From Alphaproteobacteria bacterium (lineage in GTDB: Bacteria > Pseudomonadota > Alphaproteobacteria > Reyranellales > Reyranellaceae), in NCBI GenBank assembly GCA_017308235.1, contig JAFKFL010000012.1:62001-126000 (forward strand): a DNA stretch of 64,000 bases, written 5' to 3'. The notes under the pieces are model-generated. The model was given only the letters and a program-made list of their open reading frames with translations. It was not told where the DNA came from and did not search any database. Position numbers and translations under genes: made by a program. Positions 1 through 7,941 of the stretch are shown piece after piece; the first letter of the stretch is position 1; each line of letters starts with the position of its first letter.

Positions 1-1
1 G

Positions 2-901
2 GATCCCATCGCGCGGCAGTTCGTGCCCGACATCCGCGAGACTGAGATCGCACCTGAGGAACGAGCCGATCCCATCGGCGACGAGGTGCGCTCGCCGGTG
101 AAAGGGATCGTGCACCGCTATCCCGATCGCGTTCTCTTGAAGCCCTTGCATGTCTGCCCGGTCTATTGCCGCTTCTGCTTCCGACGCGAGAAGGTTGGAC
201 CGGGCGGCGAGGCGCTGAGCGCAGCGGAGCTTGCGGCCGCGCTCGCCTACATCCGCGATCACACCGAGATCTGGGAGGTGATCCTGACCGGCGGCGATCC
301 GCTGATGATGGCGCCGCGTCGTCTCGGTCAGCTGATCGAGGCCCTCGACGACATTCCGCATGTCGCCGTGATCCGCGTGCACACCCGCGTTCCTGTTGCC
401 GATTCTGGACGTGTCACCGACGAGCTCGTCGCCGCGCTGAAACCGAAGCGAGCCGGTCTCTGGATCGGTGTCCATTGCAATCACGCGCGGGAACTCGCGC
501 CGCCGGCACGCGCGGCCCTGACGCGTCTCGCCGATGCAGGGTTTCCACTTCTCAGCCAGACCGTGCTGCTGGCCGGCATCAACGACGACGTCGAGACGCT
601 TTGCGCGCTGATGCGAGCGCTCGTGAGCGCGCGGGTGAAGCCCTATTATTTGCATCATCCCGACCTGGTGCGTGGCACCGGCCACTTTCGGGTGCCGATC
701 GCGCGTGGCCAGGCGCTTGTGAAAGCGCTGCGCGGCCGCCTGTCGGGACTTGCCCAGCCCGTCTATGTGCTCGATGTGCCGGGCGGCCACGGCAAGGTCC
801 CGGTCGGTCCTGCCTATCTCGGCGACGATCCCGATGCTCTCACCTCAGATAGCCTGATCGTCGAGGATGCGTTCGGCAGGCGCCACCGCTACCCGACCTG
901 A
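2..901 (+). CDS. EpmB/KamA-family lysine 2,3-aminomutase (5' partial)
   Basis: Radical-SAM, PLP-dependent aminomutase of the KamA/EpmB family. The family moves the amino group of lysine, and the EpmB branch makes beta-lysine for elongation factor P. The open frame runs in from the window edge (DPIARQFVPDIRE at the start), so the N-terminus is missing and the in-frame GTG at 23 is probably internal. Counting from that GTG, the 4Fe-4S cluster cysteines are C45, C49 and C52 in HVCPVYCRFCFRRE, followed by a GGDP motif typical of the SAM-binding barrel. About 299 residues are visible, so only the first 30-50 are lost. No efp or epmA is visible because the window begins here. The gene converges with the PCuAC-like gene 11 bp downstream. 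The family is certain; the split between free-lysine mutase and EpmB is inferred from size. Confidence 0.85.
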   Translation, partial: DPIARQFVPDIRETEIAPEERADPIGDEVRSPVKGIVHRYPDRVLLKPLHVCPVYCRFCFRREKVGPGGEALSAAELAAALAYIRDHTEIWEVILTGGDPLMMAPRRLGQLIEALDDIPHVAVIRVHTRVPVADSGRVTDELVAALKPKRAGLWIGVHCNHARELAPPARAALTRLADAGFPLLSQTVLLAGINDDVETLCALMRALVSARVKPYYLHHPDLVRGTGHFRVPIARGQALVKALRGRLSGLAQPVYVLDVPGGHGKVPVGPAYLGDDPDALTSDSLIVEDAFGRRHRYPT

Positions 902-912
902 ACCTGGCGGCC

Positions 913-1323
913 TTAGGTGGACTGGGGGAGGCCCAGCGCGTCGCTGTTGATGTAGCCTTCGGCCTCGACGACGAGCTCGGTCTCGCGCGTCCCGGCTGTG
1001 GCGAAGGTCAGCGTGACCGGGACTTTCTGGCCGCGCGCCAGCGATCGCGTCAGGCCCTGGAAGAACAGGTGGTAGCCACGCGGCTTCAGCTCGACGGCCA
1101 TGCCGACCTCTAAAAAAACGCCCTTTTCCAAGGGCATCATGCGCAACTCGGCGCCCACAACCTTGATGCCCCAGATTTCGGTCTTCGCCGCCAAAGCGCA
1201 CGTTGCCGAGACCAGCCGATCCGGCTCGGCGCCCCGATTGGTCAGAGTGACGAAGCCCGCGGCCTCACCCGCTTCCGCCGTCTGCTGACGGGCCCAGGGT
1301 CGGTGGATCTCGATGCTCATCAT
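913..1323 (-). CDS. PCuAC-like (DUF461) copper chaperone homologue with altered metal site
   Basis: A 136-aa protein of the PCu(A)C fold, whose members normally deliver Cu(I) to cytochrome oxidase in the periplasm. The family ligand pattern is H(M)-x10-M-x21-H-x-M. Here the spacing is kept, but the first His is Trp (TEIWG) and the last Met is Phe (YHLFF). One Met (RMMP) and one His remain. No signal peptide is visible: the protein starts MMSIEIHRPWARQ, already inside the domain, so it looks cytosolic. Two consecutive ATGs (1323 and 1320) could serve as start. It lies 73 bp downstream of the LysR gene on the same strand, with no SCO or cytochrome oxidase genes nearby. Fold confident; copper function doubtful. 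Confidence 0.75.
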   Translation of the reverse strand: MMSIEIHRPWARQQTAEAGEAAGFVTLTNRGAEPDRLVSATCALAAKTEIWGIKVVGAELRMMPLEKGVFLEVGMAVELKPRGYHLFFQGLTRSLARGQKVPVTLTFATAGTRETELVVEAEGYINSDALGLPQST

Positions 1324-1396
1324 ACTATTCCAGGGTTAGGTTTTCTTGTGCATGCAGGCTGGATGCCCGACGGTCGGTAAGCCACACGCGCCGCGG

Positions 1397-2323
1397 TCAT
1401 CCGCGACGGCCACTCGCGGCAAGCGCTGCTCGGGCCGCCCGCATCGGCGGAGCGCTCAGCTCCTCGACCAGCCAATCCTCGAAGGCCCGGGTCTTGGGCC
1501 GGCCGGCCGACGCCGGCGGGCAGACGAACCACCACGCCTTCCCGGAGTCGACGATCTGCGGGAAGGGCTGGAACAGTCGGCCTTCCGCCAGCTCCTCGCG
1601 AAAAAGCTGCGGCGGCCCGACCGCCACGCCCGCACCTTCCATGGCCGCTTCGACAGCGATCATGGTCGAGTCGAAGGTGAGCACGCGCTTGGGCTTGAAG
1701 TCGCCCATGCCCACAGCCCTGAGCCAGATCGCCCATTCGGGATCGTAGGTCATGTCGATGAAGGGTACGCGCTTCAGATCATCCAGAGTCTTCAGCTTGT
1801 CCTTGTAACGCTTGCCGCAAAGCGGCGTGAGCACGTCGCTGAACAGGCGCGTGGCATGCAAATCCGGCTCGGGCTGGACGACGAAACGGATCGCGCAGTC
1901 GAAATCCTCGCGCGCGAAGTCGACACGACGCAGCGCCGTCGTCATGCGCACCTCGATCTCCGGATGCTTGGCCTGGAAGCGATGCAGTCGCGGTGTCAGC
2001 CAGCCCAGTGCGAAGGTCGTCACCAAACTGACGTTGAGCGTGCCCGAATTGGCCTTGCGCCCAACTCGTTCAAGCGCGTTGGTCATGCGGTCGAAGGCAT
2101 CACGCAGATCGGGCAACAGCGCCTGACCTTCACCGGTGATCTCGAGGCCGCGCGGCCGGCGCACGAACAAGGCCACGCCCAGTCGTTCCTCCAGCGCCTT
2201 CACCTGATGGCTGACGGCGGCCTGAGTGACATGCAGCTCTTCGGCGGCGTGGGTGAAGCTCGCGTGGCGGGCGGCGGCTTCGAAGGCGCGCAGGGCATTT
2301 AGAGGGAGCTGAGATCGGCTCAT
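1397..2323 (-). CDS. GcvA-type LysR family transcriptional regulator
   Basis: A 308-aa LysR regulator. The N-terminal winged helix-turn-helix (about residues 5-65: LPLNALRAFEAAARHASFT, then HVTQAAVSHQVKALEERLG) is very close to the GcvA subgroup, which in enterics controls glycine cleavage. The rest is the usual two-lobed effector-binding domain. It is divergent from the small DUF1127 gene. A perfect inverted repeat (CATAG-N5-CTATG, 2338-2352) lies 15 bp upstream of its start and could be its own operator. No gcv genes are visible, so the target is unknown and no symbol is assigned. Confidence 0.85.
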   Translation of the reverse strand: MSRSQLPLNALRAFEAAARHASFTHAAEELHVTQAAVSHQVKALEERLGVALFVRRPRGLEITGEGQALLPDLRDAFDRMTNALERVGRKANSGTLNVSLVTTFALGWLTPRLHRFQAKHPEIEVRMTTALRRVDFAREDFDCAIRFVVQPEPDLHATRLFSDVLTPLCGKRYKDKLKTLDDLKRVPFIDMTYDPEWAIWLRAVGMGDFKPKRVLTFDSTMIAVEAAMEGAGVAVGPPQLFREELAEGRLFQPFPQIVDSGKAWWFVCPPASAGRPKTRAFEDWLVEELSAPPMRAARAALAASGRRG

Positions 2324-2337
2324 CGCGGCCCGAGCTT

Positions 2338-2352
2338 CATAGTTTTTCTATG
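2338..2352. promoter_or_regulatory. Interrupted palindrome upstream of the GcvA-type regulator
   Basis: CATAG-TTTTT-CTATG is a perfect 5-bp inverted repeat around five T, inside the 141-bp divergent region between the LysR gene and the DUF1127 gene. LysR proteins commonly repress themselves through dyads near their own start. This one lacks the exact T-N11-A spacing, so the operator role is a guess from position. Confidence 0.4.
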
Positions 2353-2424
2353 CCTCCCCTGAGCAATCATCCTTTGAAGATTGCGACACCATACAGCAAA
2401 TAGGGCACAGAAACGAGGTGTACT

Positions 2425-2441
2425 GGAGCCGTAGTGGCTCC
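2425..2441 (+). promoter_or_regulatory. Leader hairpin before the DUF1127 gene
   Basis: GGAGCC-GTAGT-GGCTCC forms a perfect 6-bp stem with a 5-nt loop, 24 bp ahead of the DUF1127 start codon. It has no T-tract, so it is not a terminator. It could be a leader stem-loop or a binding dyad. Only the symmetry is directly seen. Confidence 0.35.
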
Positions 2442-2464
2442 CGCGCCTCAAACGGAGCTAAGTC

Positions 2465-2704
2465 ATGTCGACCCTGTCCAGCGTGCGGGCAATCGCCCGT
2501 GCGGAAGCCCCTTCCTTCTCGTTCGGCCGCGCCATGGCGCTGCTGGCCGGTTCGGTCGTGGTCGGAGTCGAGGCTTTGATGAACCGCTCCGAGCTCAGCC
2601 GTTCGCGACGCCAATTGGCCGAACTCGATGACCGCCTGTTGCGCGACATCGGGCTCGATCGGGCACGCGCTCGCTTCGAGGCCTCCAAAAGCTACTGGGC
2701 GTAA
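2465..2704 (+). CDS. DUF1127 small protein
   Basis: A 79-aa protein ending in a DUF1127 module (about residues 45-79), recognisable from RRQLAELDDRLLRDIGLDR followed by a basic tail. DUF1127 proteins are small, often stress-induced and abundant in alphaproteobacteria; several bind RNA or affect phosphate and carbon metabolism. The N-terminal half has a short hydrophobic stretch (AMALLAGSVVVGVEAL) that could be a weak membrane or hydrophobic helix. A good ribosome site (GGAG, 7 nt before ATG) supports the start. It is divergent from the GcvA-type regulator, which makes it that regulator's most obvious candidate target. Confidence 0.8.
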   Translation: MSTLSSVRAIARAEAPSFSFGRAMALLAGSVVVGVEALMNRSELSRSRRQLAELDDRLLRDIGLDRARARFEASKSYWA

Positions 2705-2752
2705 GCCTTTCCGGGCCGGGGAATTGCCGGCGGGCGCCGGATAGAGCAGGCT

Positions 2753-2782
2753 GGTCATGACGCCTATATGGGCGTCATGACC
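2753..2782. repeat. Perfect 12-bp inverted repeat around the ada start codon
   Basis: GGTCATGACGCC (2753-2764) and its exact reverse complement GGCGTCATGACC (2771-2782) flank the hexamer TATATG, which contains the ATG at 2768. As RNA it would be a 12-bp hairpin with the start codon in the loop; as DNA it is a dyad suitable for a dimeric regulator. Each arm also contains the palindrome TCATGA. It does not resemble the E. coli Ada box. Confidence 0.8.
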
Positions 2783-3916
2783 CAACACTTCTCCATCCTC
2801 CCGTCCCCCAACGTGGCTCCCGCCAGCTACTCCCTCCCTGGCACATTCCCCGACTCGGAATCCTGCTGGAATGCCGTGCGGCGGCGGGACCGCGCCTACA
2901 ACGGCAGGTTTTGGTTCTCGGTCAAGACGACCGGGGTCTATTGTCTGCCGTCCTGCGCGGCGCGCCCGGCGCTGCGCAAGAACGTGGCCTTCCACGCCTC
3001 CCCCGAGGCTGCCGAGGTTGCGGGCTTCCGGCCGTGCAAGCGTTGCAAGCCGCGCGACTGGCAGATCGAAGCTGGCCTCAGCCGCCCGGTCGCCAAGGCC
3101 TGCACGCTATTCGACGCGGACAACGGCGACACATCGCCCTCACTGACCGCGGTCGCCCGCAAGGTCGGCCTGTCGGCAAGCGCCCTCAGCAAGCGCTTCC
3201 TGGCTGAACTTGGCGTCAGCCCGCGCGACTGGCTGGTGGCAAGGAAGCGGGAACGCTTCCGCAAGGCTCTGCGCGACGGCGAGAAGGTGAGCGAGGCGCT
3301 CTATGGAGCAGGCTTCGGCTCGCCCAGCCGGGTGTACGAAACCAGCAACAAGGCGCTCGGCATGACACCCGCGACCTACGCCAAGGGCGGTGCCGGCGCC
3401 CACATCGACTTCACCACGGTCGACTCAGACTATGGTCGGGTCCTGGTGGCAGCGACGCAGAAGGGCATCGCCGCGGTCTTTTTGGGCGACGACGATCGCT
3501 CCCTGGAACGCGACCTCAAACGCGACTTCCCGGCGGCCAACCTCCAGCGCAACGACGCGGCGCTGGGCGAATGGGTCAAGGGCGTGCTGGCTCGTCTCTA
3601 CGGCCGTAAACCGTCTGCCCTGGACGCACCGGACGTGCCACTCGACATCGTGGGCACCGCCTTCCAATGGAAGGTCTGGAAGGCACTGACCGAGATTCCG
3701 CCGGGCCAGACCCTCACCTACGGCGAGATCGCGGCCCGCATTGGAGAGCCTTCCGCTGCACGCGCGGTCGGTCGTGCCTGCGCCACCAACCAGGCAGCCG
3801 GCGTCATTCCTTGTCATCGCGCCGTCGGCGCCAATGGTCGGCTGAACGGCTATCGCTGGGGGTTGGCGCGCAAGGAACGGCTGCTGGCCGGCGAACAGCA
3901 GCGTCGCACCGCGTGA
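2768..3916 (+). CDS. ada: Ada: bifunctional DNA alkylation repair protein and activator
   Basis: 382 aa with all three Ada modules. N-terminal zinc/phosphotriester-repair domain: C59, C63, C90 and C93 have the same spacing as E. coli C38/C42/C69/C72, so C59 is the expected methyl acceptor. AraC-type helix-turn-helix: about residues 125-205. C-terminal O6-alkylguanine methyltransferase: IPCHR with acceptor Cys about residue 349. The family repairs methylphosphotriesters and O6-methylguanine and, once methylated, activates its own transcription. An in-frame ATG at 2777 is an alternative start; the one at 2768 lies in the loop of a perfect hairpin. No alkB or alkA is adjacent. It converges with the CusF-like gene. 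Confidence 0.95.
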   Translation: MGVMTQHFSILPSPNVAPASYSLPGTFPDSESCWNAVRRRDRAYNGRFWFSVKTTGVYCLPSCAARPALRKNVAFHASPEAAEVAGFRPCKRCKPRDWQIEAGLSRPVAKACTLFDADNGDTSPSLTAVARKVGLSASALSKRFLAELGVSPRDWLVARKRERFRKALRDGEKVSEALYGAGFGSPSRVYETSNKALGMTPATYAKGGAGAHIDFTTVDSDYGRVLVAATQKGIAAVFLGDDDRSLERDLKRDFPAANLQRNDAALGEWVKGVLARLYGRKPSALDAPDVPLDIVGTAFQWKVWKALTEIPPGQTLTYGEIAARIGEPSAARAVGRACATNQAAGVIPCHRAVGANGRLNGYRWGLARKERLLAGEQQRRTA

Positions 3917-3926
3917 TTCGCGGCGC

Positions 3927-4316
3927 TCAGTTGCTGTTCTCGATGCGGGTGATGACGTAGCGTTTGGCGTCACGCTTGAGGTCGAAGCGGATCTTGTCGC
4001 CGGGTGTAAGCCCGGCGAGCAGGGCACCGTCCTCAACCGGGAAGATCTGCGTCATTCTCTCGAGATAGAAGCGCGGGATCGGCGCATGGTCGACCGTGAT
4101 CTTCGCGTTCTTCGGGTCGACGGCGACGACTTGGCCCTTCGCCAGAGGATGAACCTCCTGCGGCGCCAGGGAGGCGATGTCCCGATATGAATTAGGGTCT
4201 TGTGCCGCCGCGGCTCGGCCATGTACGGCCCGGTCATGGACCACAGCGGCGCAGACGCCGCTTCCCAGGGCCGCGGAAATCAATACCAACCACGAAATCA
4301 GTACGATTCGACGCAT
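3927..4316 (-). CDS. CusF-like periplasmic protein with altered copper site
   Basis: A 129-aa secreted protein: hydrophobic signal sequence at residues 1-25, then a CusF/CopG-like OB fold beginning near GQVVAVDPKNAKITVDHAP. CusF binds Cu(I)/Ag(I) through one His, two Met and a Trp. Aligning DHAPIPRFYLERMTQIF to CusF, the His and first Met remain, the Trp is Leu and the second Met is Gln. Start at 4316 rather than an upstream ATG because AGGAGG sits 6 nt before it and the signal peptide begins there. No cusCBA or other efflux genes are near. It may be a remodelled metal or ligand binder. Confidence 0.7.
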   Translation of the reverse strand: MRRIVLISWLVLISAALGSGVCAAVVHDRAVHGRAAAAQDPNSYRDIASLAPQEVHPLAKGQVVAVDPKNAKITVDHAPIPRFYLERMTQIFPVEDGALLAGLTPGDKIRFDLKRDAKRYVITRIENSN

Positions 4317-4410
4317 ACGCACCTCCTGGAAGCCTCGGGAGAGGTCGGAACGCCAATGCCGCGGTGCAAGGTGAGCAGCCGCACAATTTCCCGCAAGAAT
4401 AAGTGAGCAG

Positions 4411-4968
4411 TCACCCTGCGATGGGCCGGCGCGGGCTACGTCGACGGAGCAAGATATAGAAGGCGCCAGGCCCCCCATGTCGCGCATGAGCGGATTTCAT
4501 GCCCCGCACACGTCCCCAATTCTCGGGCCGTCGCAGCCAGCCCGGAAACTCGGCCCGAATACGCCCTCCCAAGACGCGACCGCCCTCCCGCCGCAGCCCC
4601 TTGCCGGTCACGATCAGGACGACTCTTAGGTCGAGCGCCGCCGCCTCCTCGAGGAAGCGCGCCACGGCACGTTCGGCCACCGCCAGGGTCATGCCGTGCA
4701 GATCCAGCGTCGCCTCGGGCGAGCGACGGCCACGTGACAGGGCGCGGTCGATGTCCCGGTCGAACGAGAAGTCGTCGTCGGGAGGGGAAGCGGGGCGCGA
4801 CGCCCTTCTGCTCGACGGCGAGGGGCGTCGTGGCGACACCGTCGACGGCGGTTCGGTCGAAAGCGGCTTGGTCTTGGCTCGAACGGGCGGCCGCCGCGCA
4901 CGTCGTCGGCCTTTCAGCGGCACCACGTCCGCCATGGCGGCCCGGAAAAGATCGAGGTCCTTGACCAT
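4411..4968 (-). CDS. Smr domain protein
   Basis: 185 aa. Residues 1-90 are basic, Pro/Ser/Arg-rich and probably disordered. The C-terminal half is an Smr domain: LDLHGMT is the conserved DLHG motif and IVTGKGLRREGG is the TGKG loop. Smr domains occur at MutS2 C-termini and as stand-alone SmrA/SmrB proteins; the latter are endonucleases, SmrB acting on collided ribosomes. The start at 4968 lies back to back with a possible upstream start of the TPR gene. Which Smr activity this protein has cannot be told from sequence. Confidence 0.85.
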   Translation of the reverse strand: MVKDLDLFRAAMADVVPLKGRRRARRPPVRAKTKPLSTEPPSTVSPRRPSPSSRRASRPASPPDDDFSFDRDIDRALSRGRRSPEATLDLHGMTLAVAERAVARFLEEAAALDLRVVLIVTGKGLRREGGRVLGGRIRAEFPGWLRRPENWGRVRGMKSAHARHGGPGAFYILLRRRSPRRPIAG

Positions 4969-5017
4969 GGCGTTTCGTCTAGCCTTGGCCGTAGGGTGGG
5001 TCTACACACAGCGCGCC

Positions 5018-6403
5018 ATGGCCACTGCGTCCCCTCCCGCAACGCCAAATCCGGCCCCGGGTCCGCCCGATCCTGAACTGCAAACTGCAGTGCAGTATCT
5101 GCGCGCGGGCTGGATCGACCGTGCCGAGCCGCTTTTCCGGGCTGCCCAAGGCCGCTACGGGGATCGACCCGACATCCTGCACTATCTCGCCGTCTGCCTG
5201 TCGCAGCGCGGCGCGCTCGCGGACGCCGAGGCGTTGTGGCGCAAGGCTCTCGCCAAGGATCCCAACGAGCCGATGTTGTCCTACAACCTCGGCCTGATGG
5301 CGCGTCGGATGGGACGGCTGGATGAAGCGGCCAAGCGCTTCCGAGACACGATCCGCCGCGCGCCCACGCATGTCGAAGCACGGCTGGCGTTGGCCTCCCT
5401 GCATCTCGATCAGGGTCGCTTCGCCGCGGCCGAACGGGAACTGGCCGAATTCACGTACAATCTCGATCGCGCCATCCAGCAGCCGGGCGGTGAGGTGCTG
5501 AAACCGCTGCAGGCCCGCGGACGCAACATGCTGGGGCATGCCCTCTATCGCCTCGGCCACTACGGACCTGCCATCGAGGTGCTCGACATGGCACTGCAGG
5601 ATGTCGGCGATGATGCCGCGCGGCGTGGCCAGATCATGAGTGACCGCGCACTGGCCCTGGGCGGTCTGAACCACCATGACGAAGCGATCGCGGAGGCCGA
5701 GCGCGCTCTGGCACTCGCACCGCAAAGCCCCAGCATTAACCATGTTCTGGGATTCGTCCTTTATTTTGCCGGCCGCCCTTCCGACGCCGTCGCCCCTATC
5801 GAGAAAGCGCTGGAACTCGATCCGTCCTTCGCGCCGGCCTTGAAGACCCTGGCCTTGGCCCGGACCGCAGCCGGGCAGACCGATTCCGCGATCGAGGTGC
5901 TGCGCCAGGCGCTGCGGAACAACGCCGCGGACCGCGACGCGATCCTGCAACTCTCCTTCCTGCAGATCGAGCACGGCCGGTTTGCCGAAGCCGTCGAGAC
6001 GCTGGCCCCATTCCTGGCCGAAGCGCCCAACGATGTGCGCGCCTTGAACAATCAGGGTCTCGCGCTGCGCGGCCTGAAACGTCAGGAGGAAGCGCGCCGG
6101 ACACTGAAGCGCGCGTCGCGGCTCGCCCCGGATGATCCGCTGGTGCTCACCAATCTCGGCACCGTACTGGTTGATCTCGGTCGCGCGGCCGAAGCGCGCG
6201 CGCTGCATGAGCATGCGCTGCGCAGCCTGCCCGGTGACCCTCGCCTGCTCGCCAACTATGGTCTGTGCCTCGCGGCACTCGGCGAGCGCGACCGGGCGCG
6301 CGAGACGCTGGATGCGGCCTTGGCCAACGATCCCGGAAATATGGAAGCCCTGACAGCGCGCGCCGCGCTCGATGCGGAACCACAAGCGAGTGCGGACAAA
6401 TGA
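5018..6403 (+). CDS. TPR-repeat protein
   Basis: 461 aa made almost entirely of tetratricopeptide repeats (for example LHYLAVCLSQRGALADAEAL, LSYNLGLMARRMGRLDEAAK, LNNQGLALRGLKRQEEARRT), at least ten repeats from about residue 30 to the end. No signal peptide or catalytic domain; TPR stacks usually mediate protein-protein contacts. The frame stays open for a long way upstream over the Smr gene. I chose ATG 5018 because the repeats begin just after it and an earlier start at 4967 would abut the opposite Smr start; neither has a strong ribosome site. Its stop overlaps the yggS start (ATGA), implying co-translation. Confidence 0.8.
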   Translation: MATASPPATPNPAPGPPDPELQTAVQYLRAGWIDRAEPLFRAAQGRYGDRPDILHYLAVCLSQRGALADAEALWRKALAKDPNEPMLSYNLGLMARRMGRLDEAAKRFRDTIRRAPTHVEARLALASLHLDQGRFAAAERELAEFTYNLDRAIQQPGGEVLKPLQARGRNMLGHALYRLGHYGPAIEVLDMALQDVGDDAARRGQIMSDRALALGGLNHHDEAIAEAERALALAPQSPSINHVLGFVLYFAGRPSDAVAPIEKALELDPSFAPALKTLALARTAAGQTDSAIEVLRQALRNNAADRDAILQLSFLQIEHGRFAEAVETLAPFLAEAPNDVRALNNQGLALRGLKRQEEARRTLKRASRLAPDDPLVLTNLGTVLVDLGRAAEARALHEHALRSLPGDPRLLANYGLCLAALGERDRARETLDAALANDPGNMEALTARAALDAEPQASADK

Positions 6404-7068
6404 ACGAGGGCGCCCAGCATCTCGGCGAAGTGACGGGCAAGATCGAGCAGGCAGCACGCGCCGCCGGTCGCGATCCCACCGGCGTGACCCTGGTGGCGGT
6501 CTCCAAGACTCACGGGGCCGACCGTGTGCGCGAGCTCCTCACCGTCGGTCAGCGTATATTCGGCGAAAACCGGGTGCAGGAAGCCCAGGAAAAGTTCCCC
6601 GCGCTCAAGGCCGAATACGCCGACCTCAAGCTTCATCTGATCGGCCCCTTACAGACCAACAAGGCGCGCGAGGCAGTGGCCTTGTTCGACGTCATCCAGT
6701 CGGTGGATCGTGAGAAGCTTGCGGTGACACTGGCCAAGGAGATGGCACGGGCCGACAAGCGGCCTGATTGTTTCATCCAGGTCAATACCGGCGAGGAGCC
6801 GCAAAAAGCGGGCATCCTGCCGGCCGACCTCGATTCGTTCGTCGCGGCCTGCCGCGACACGCACAAGCTGCCGGTGGTCGGACTGATGTGCATTCCGCCG
6901 GTCGACGAGGAGCCGGCCCTGCATTTCGCGTTGCTGGCCAAGATGGCGGCCCGCCATGGCCTGGCCAACGTCAGCATGGGCATGAGCGCCGACTACGAGA
7001 CCGCAGTGCGGCTGGGCGCGACACATGTCCGGGTGGGCAGCGCTCTTTTTGGGCAGCGACACCTTTAG
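6400..7068 (+). CDS. yggS: YggS/PROSC-type pyridoxal phosphate homeostasis protein
   Basis: 222 aa, alanine-racemase N-terminal fold. VAVSKTHGAD carries the PLP-binding lysine near residue 35; FGENRVQEA and HLIGPLQTNK are the usual family blocks, and the C-terminus has the phosphate-binding segment (RVGSALFG). The family is non-enzymatic and buffers cellular PLP and amino-acid pools. Start chosen at 6400 because it overlaps the TPR stop by ATGA and gives the normal family length; the longer open frame upstream only reads through the TPR gene. mutM follows 3 bp after the stop. Confidence 0.93.
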   Translation: MNEGAQHLGEVTGKIEQAARAAGRDPTGVTLVAVSKTHGADRVRELLTVGQRIFGENRVQEAQEKFPALKAEYADLKLHLIGPLQTNKAREAVALFDVIQSVDREKLAVTLAKEMARADKRPDCFIQVNTGEEPQKAGILPADLDSFVAACRDTHKLPVVGLMCIPPVDEEPALHFALLAKMAARHGLANVSMGMSADYETAVRLGATHVRVGSALFGQRHL

Positions 7069-7071
7069 AGC

Positions 7072-7911
7072 ATGCCGGAGCTGCCTGAAGTCGAAACGGT
7101 TCGCCGTGGGCTCACCCCGCGTCTGGTGGGTCAGCGGATCGTCCGCCTGCAGCAGCGCCGCCGCGATCTGAGGGTGCCCTTGCCGTCGCGCTTTGCCCAA
7201 CGCGTCGAAGGTCGCGCCGTGCTGGGCATCGATCGGCGCGCCAAGTACCTCCTGGTCCGCCTCGACGATGGCCACACTTTGATCGTCCATCTCGGCATGT
7301 CCGGGCGCATGACGCTCCACGACGCGAGGAGCGCGGCCGAACATCCGCTGGAGCGGCATGACCACGTCGTCATCGACCTCGCGGACGGCTGGCAAGTTCG
7401 TTTCAACGACGCACGGCGCTTCGGACTGATGCTGCTGGTGCGCAATGAAACCGTCGACGGACACAAGCTGTTCAAGGGCCTGGGCCCGGAGCCGCTCGAC
7501 ACGGCCTTCGACGGTCAGGCCCTGGCCGGCCGGCTGCGCGGCCGCCGCACCTCGATCAAATCAGCCCTTCTCGACCAGAAGACCCTGGTGGGCATCGGCA
7601 ATATCTATGCCTGCGAGGCTCTGTTCCTGGCCGGCATCTCGCCGCGGCGTTCAGCACACACGGTGCAAGGCGAACGAGCCGATCGACTGATCAAGGCGTT
7701 GAAGCAGGTGCTGTTGCGCTCGATTGACGATGGTGGGTCGACGTTGCGCGATCACGTCCAGCCAGGCGGCGAGCTCGGCTACTTCCAGACGCGTTTCAAT
7801 GTCTACGACCGTGCGGGTGCAGCTTGTCCGACGCCAAGCTGTGACCGGCTCGTCAAGCGATTGGTCCAGGCCGGCCGCTCGACCTTCTATTGCACCCACT
7901 GCCAGCGCTGA
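7072..7911 (+). CDS. mutM: Formamidopyrimidine-DNA glycosylase (Fpg/MutM)
   Basis: 279 aa, full length. N-terminal MPELPEVETVRRGL gives the catalytic Pro2 (after Met removal) and Glu3; the catalytic Lys lies in IDRRAKYLLV. The C-terminal zinc finger is complete (CPTPSC, then CTHCQR). It removes oxidised purines such as 8-oxoguanine from DNA and cuts the strand at the resulting site. Three bases separate it from yggS, so the two are almost certainly co-transcribed. In many alphaproteobacteria mutM lies on the rpsT-dnaA side of the chromosome, as here. Confidence 0.97.
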   Translation: MPELPEVETVRRGLTPRLVGQRIVRLQQRRRDLRVPLPSRFAQRVEGRAVLGIDRRAKYLLVRLDDGHTLIVHLGMSGRMTLHDARSAAEHPLERHDHVVIDLADGWQVRFNDARRFGLMLLVRNETVDGHKLFKGLGPEPLDTAFDGQALAGRLRGRRTSIKSALLDQKTLVGIGNIYACEALFLAGISPRRSAHTVQGERADRLIKALKQVLLRSIDDGGSTLRDHVQPGGELGYFQTRFNVYDRAGAACPTPSCDRLVKRLVQAGRSTFYCTHCQR

Positions 7912-7941
7912 CTGGGAGCGCAACCATTTTGCGAGGTATGC

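Noticed and set aside
4499..5017. Long open frame upstream of the TPR repeats
   Set aside because: It runs antisense across the Smr gene, whose DLHG and TGKG motifs show the real coding strand; the Arg/Ser-rich translation has no domain.
4979..6457. 492-codon frame antisense to the TPR gene
   Set aside because: No ribosome site and no domain; the plus strand encodes clear TPR repeats and the ATGA junction to yggS.
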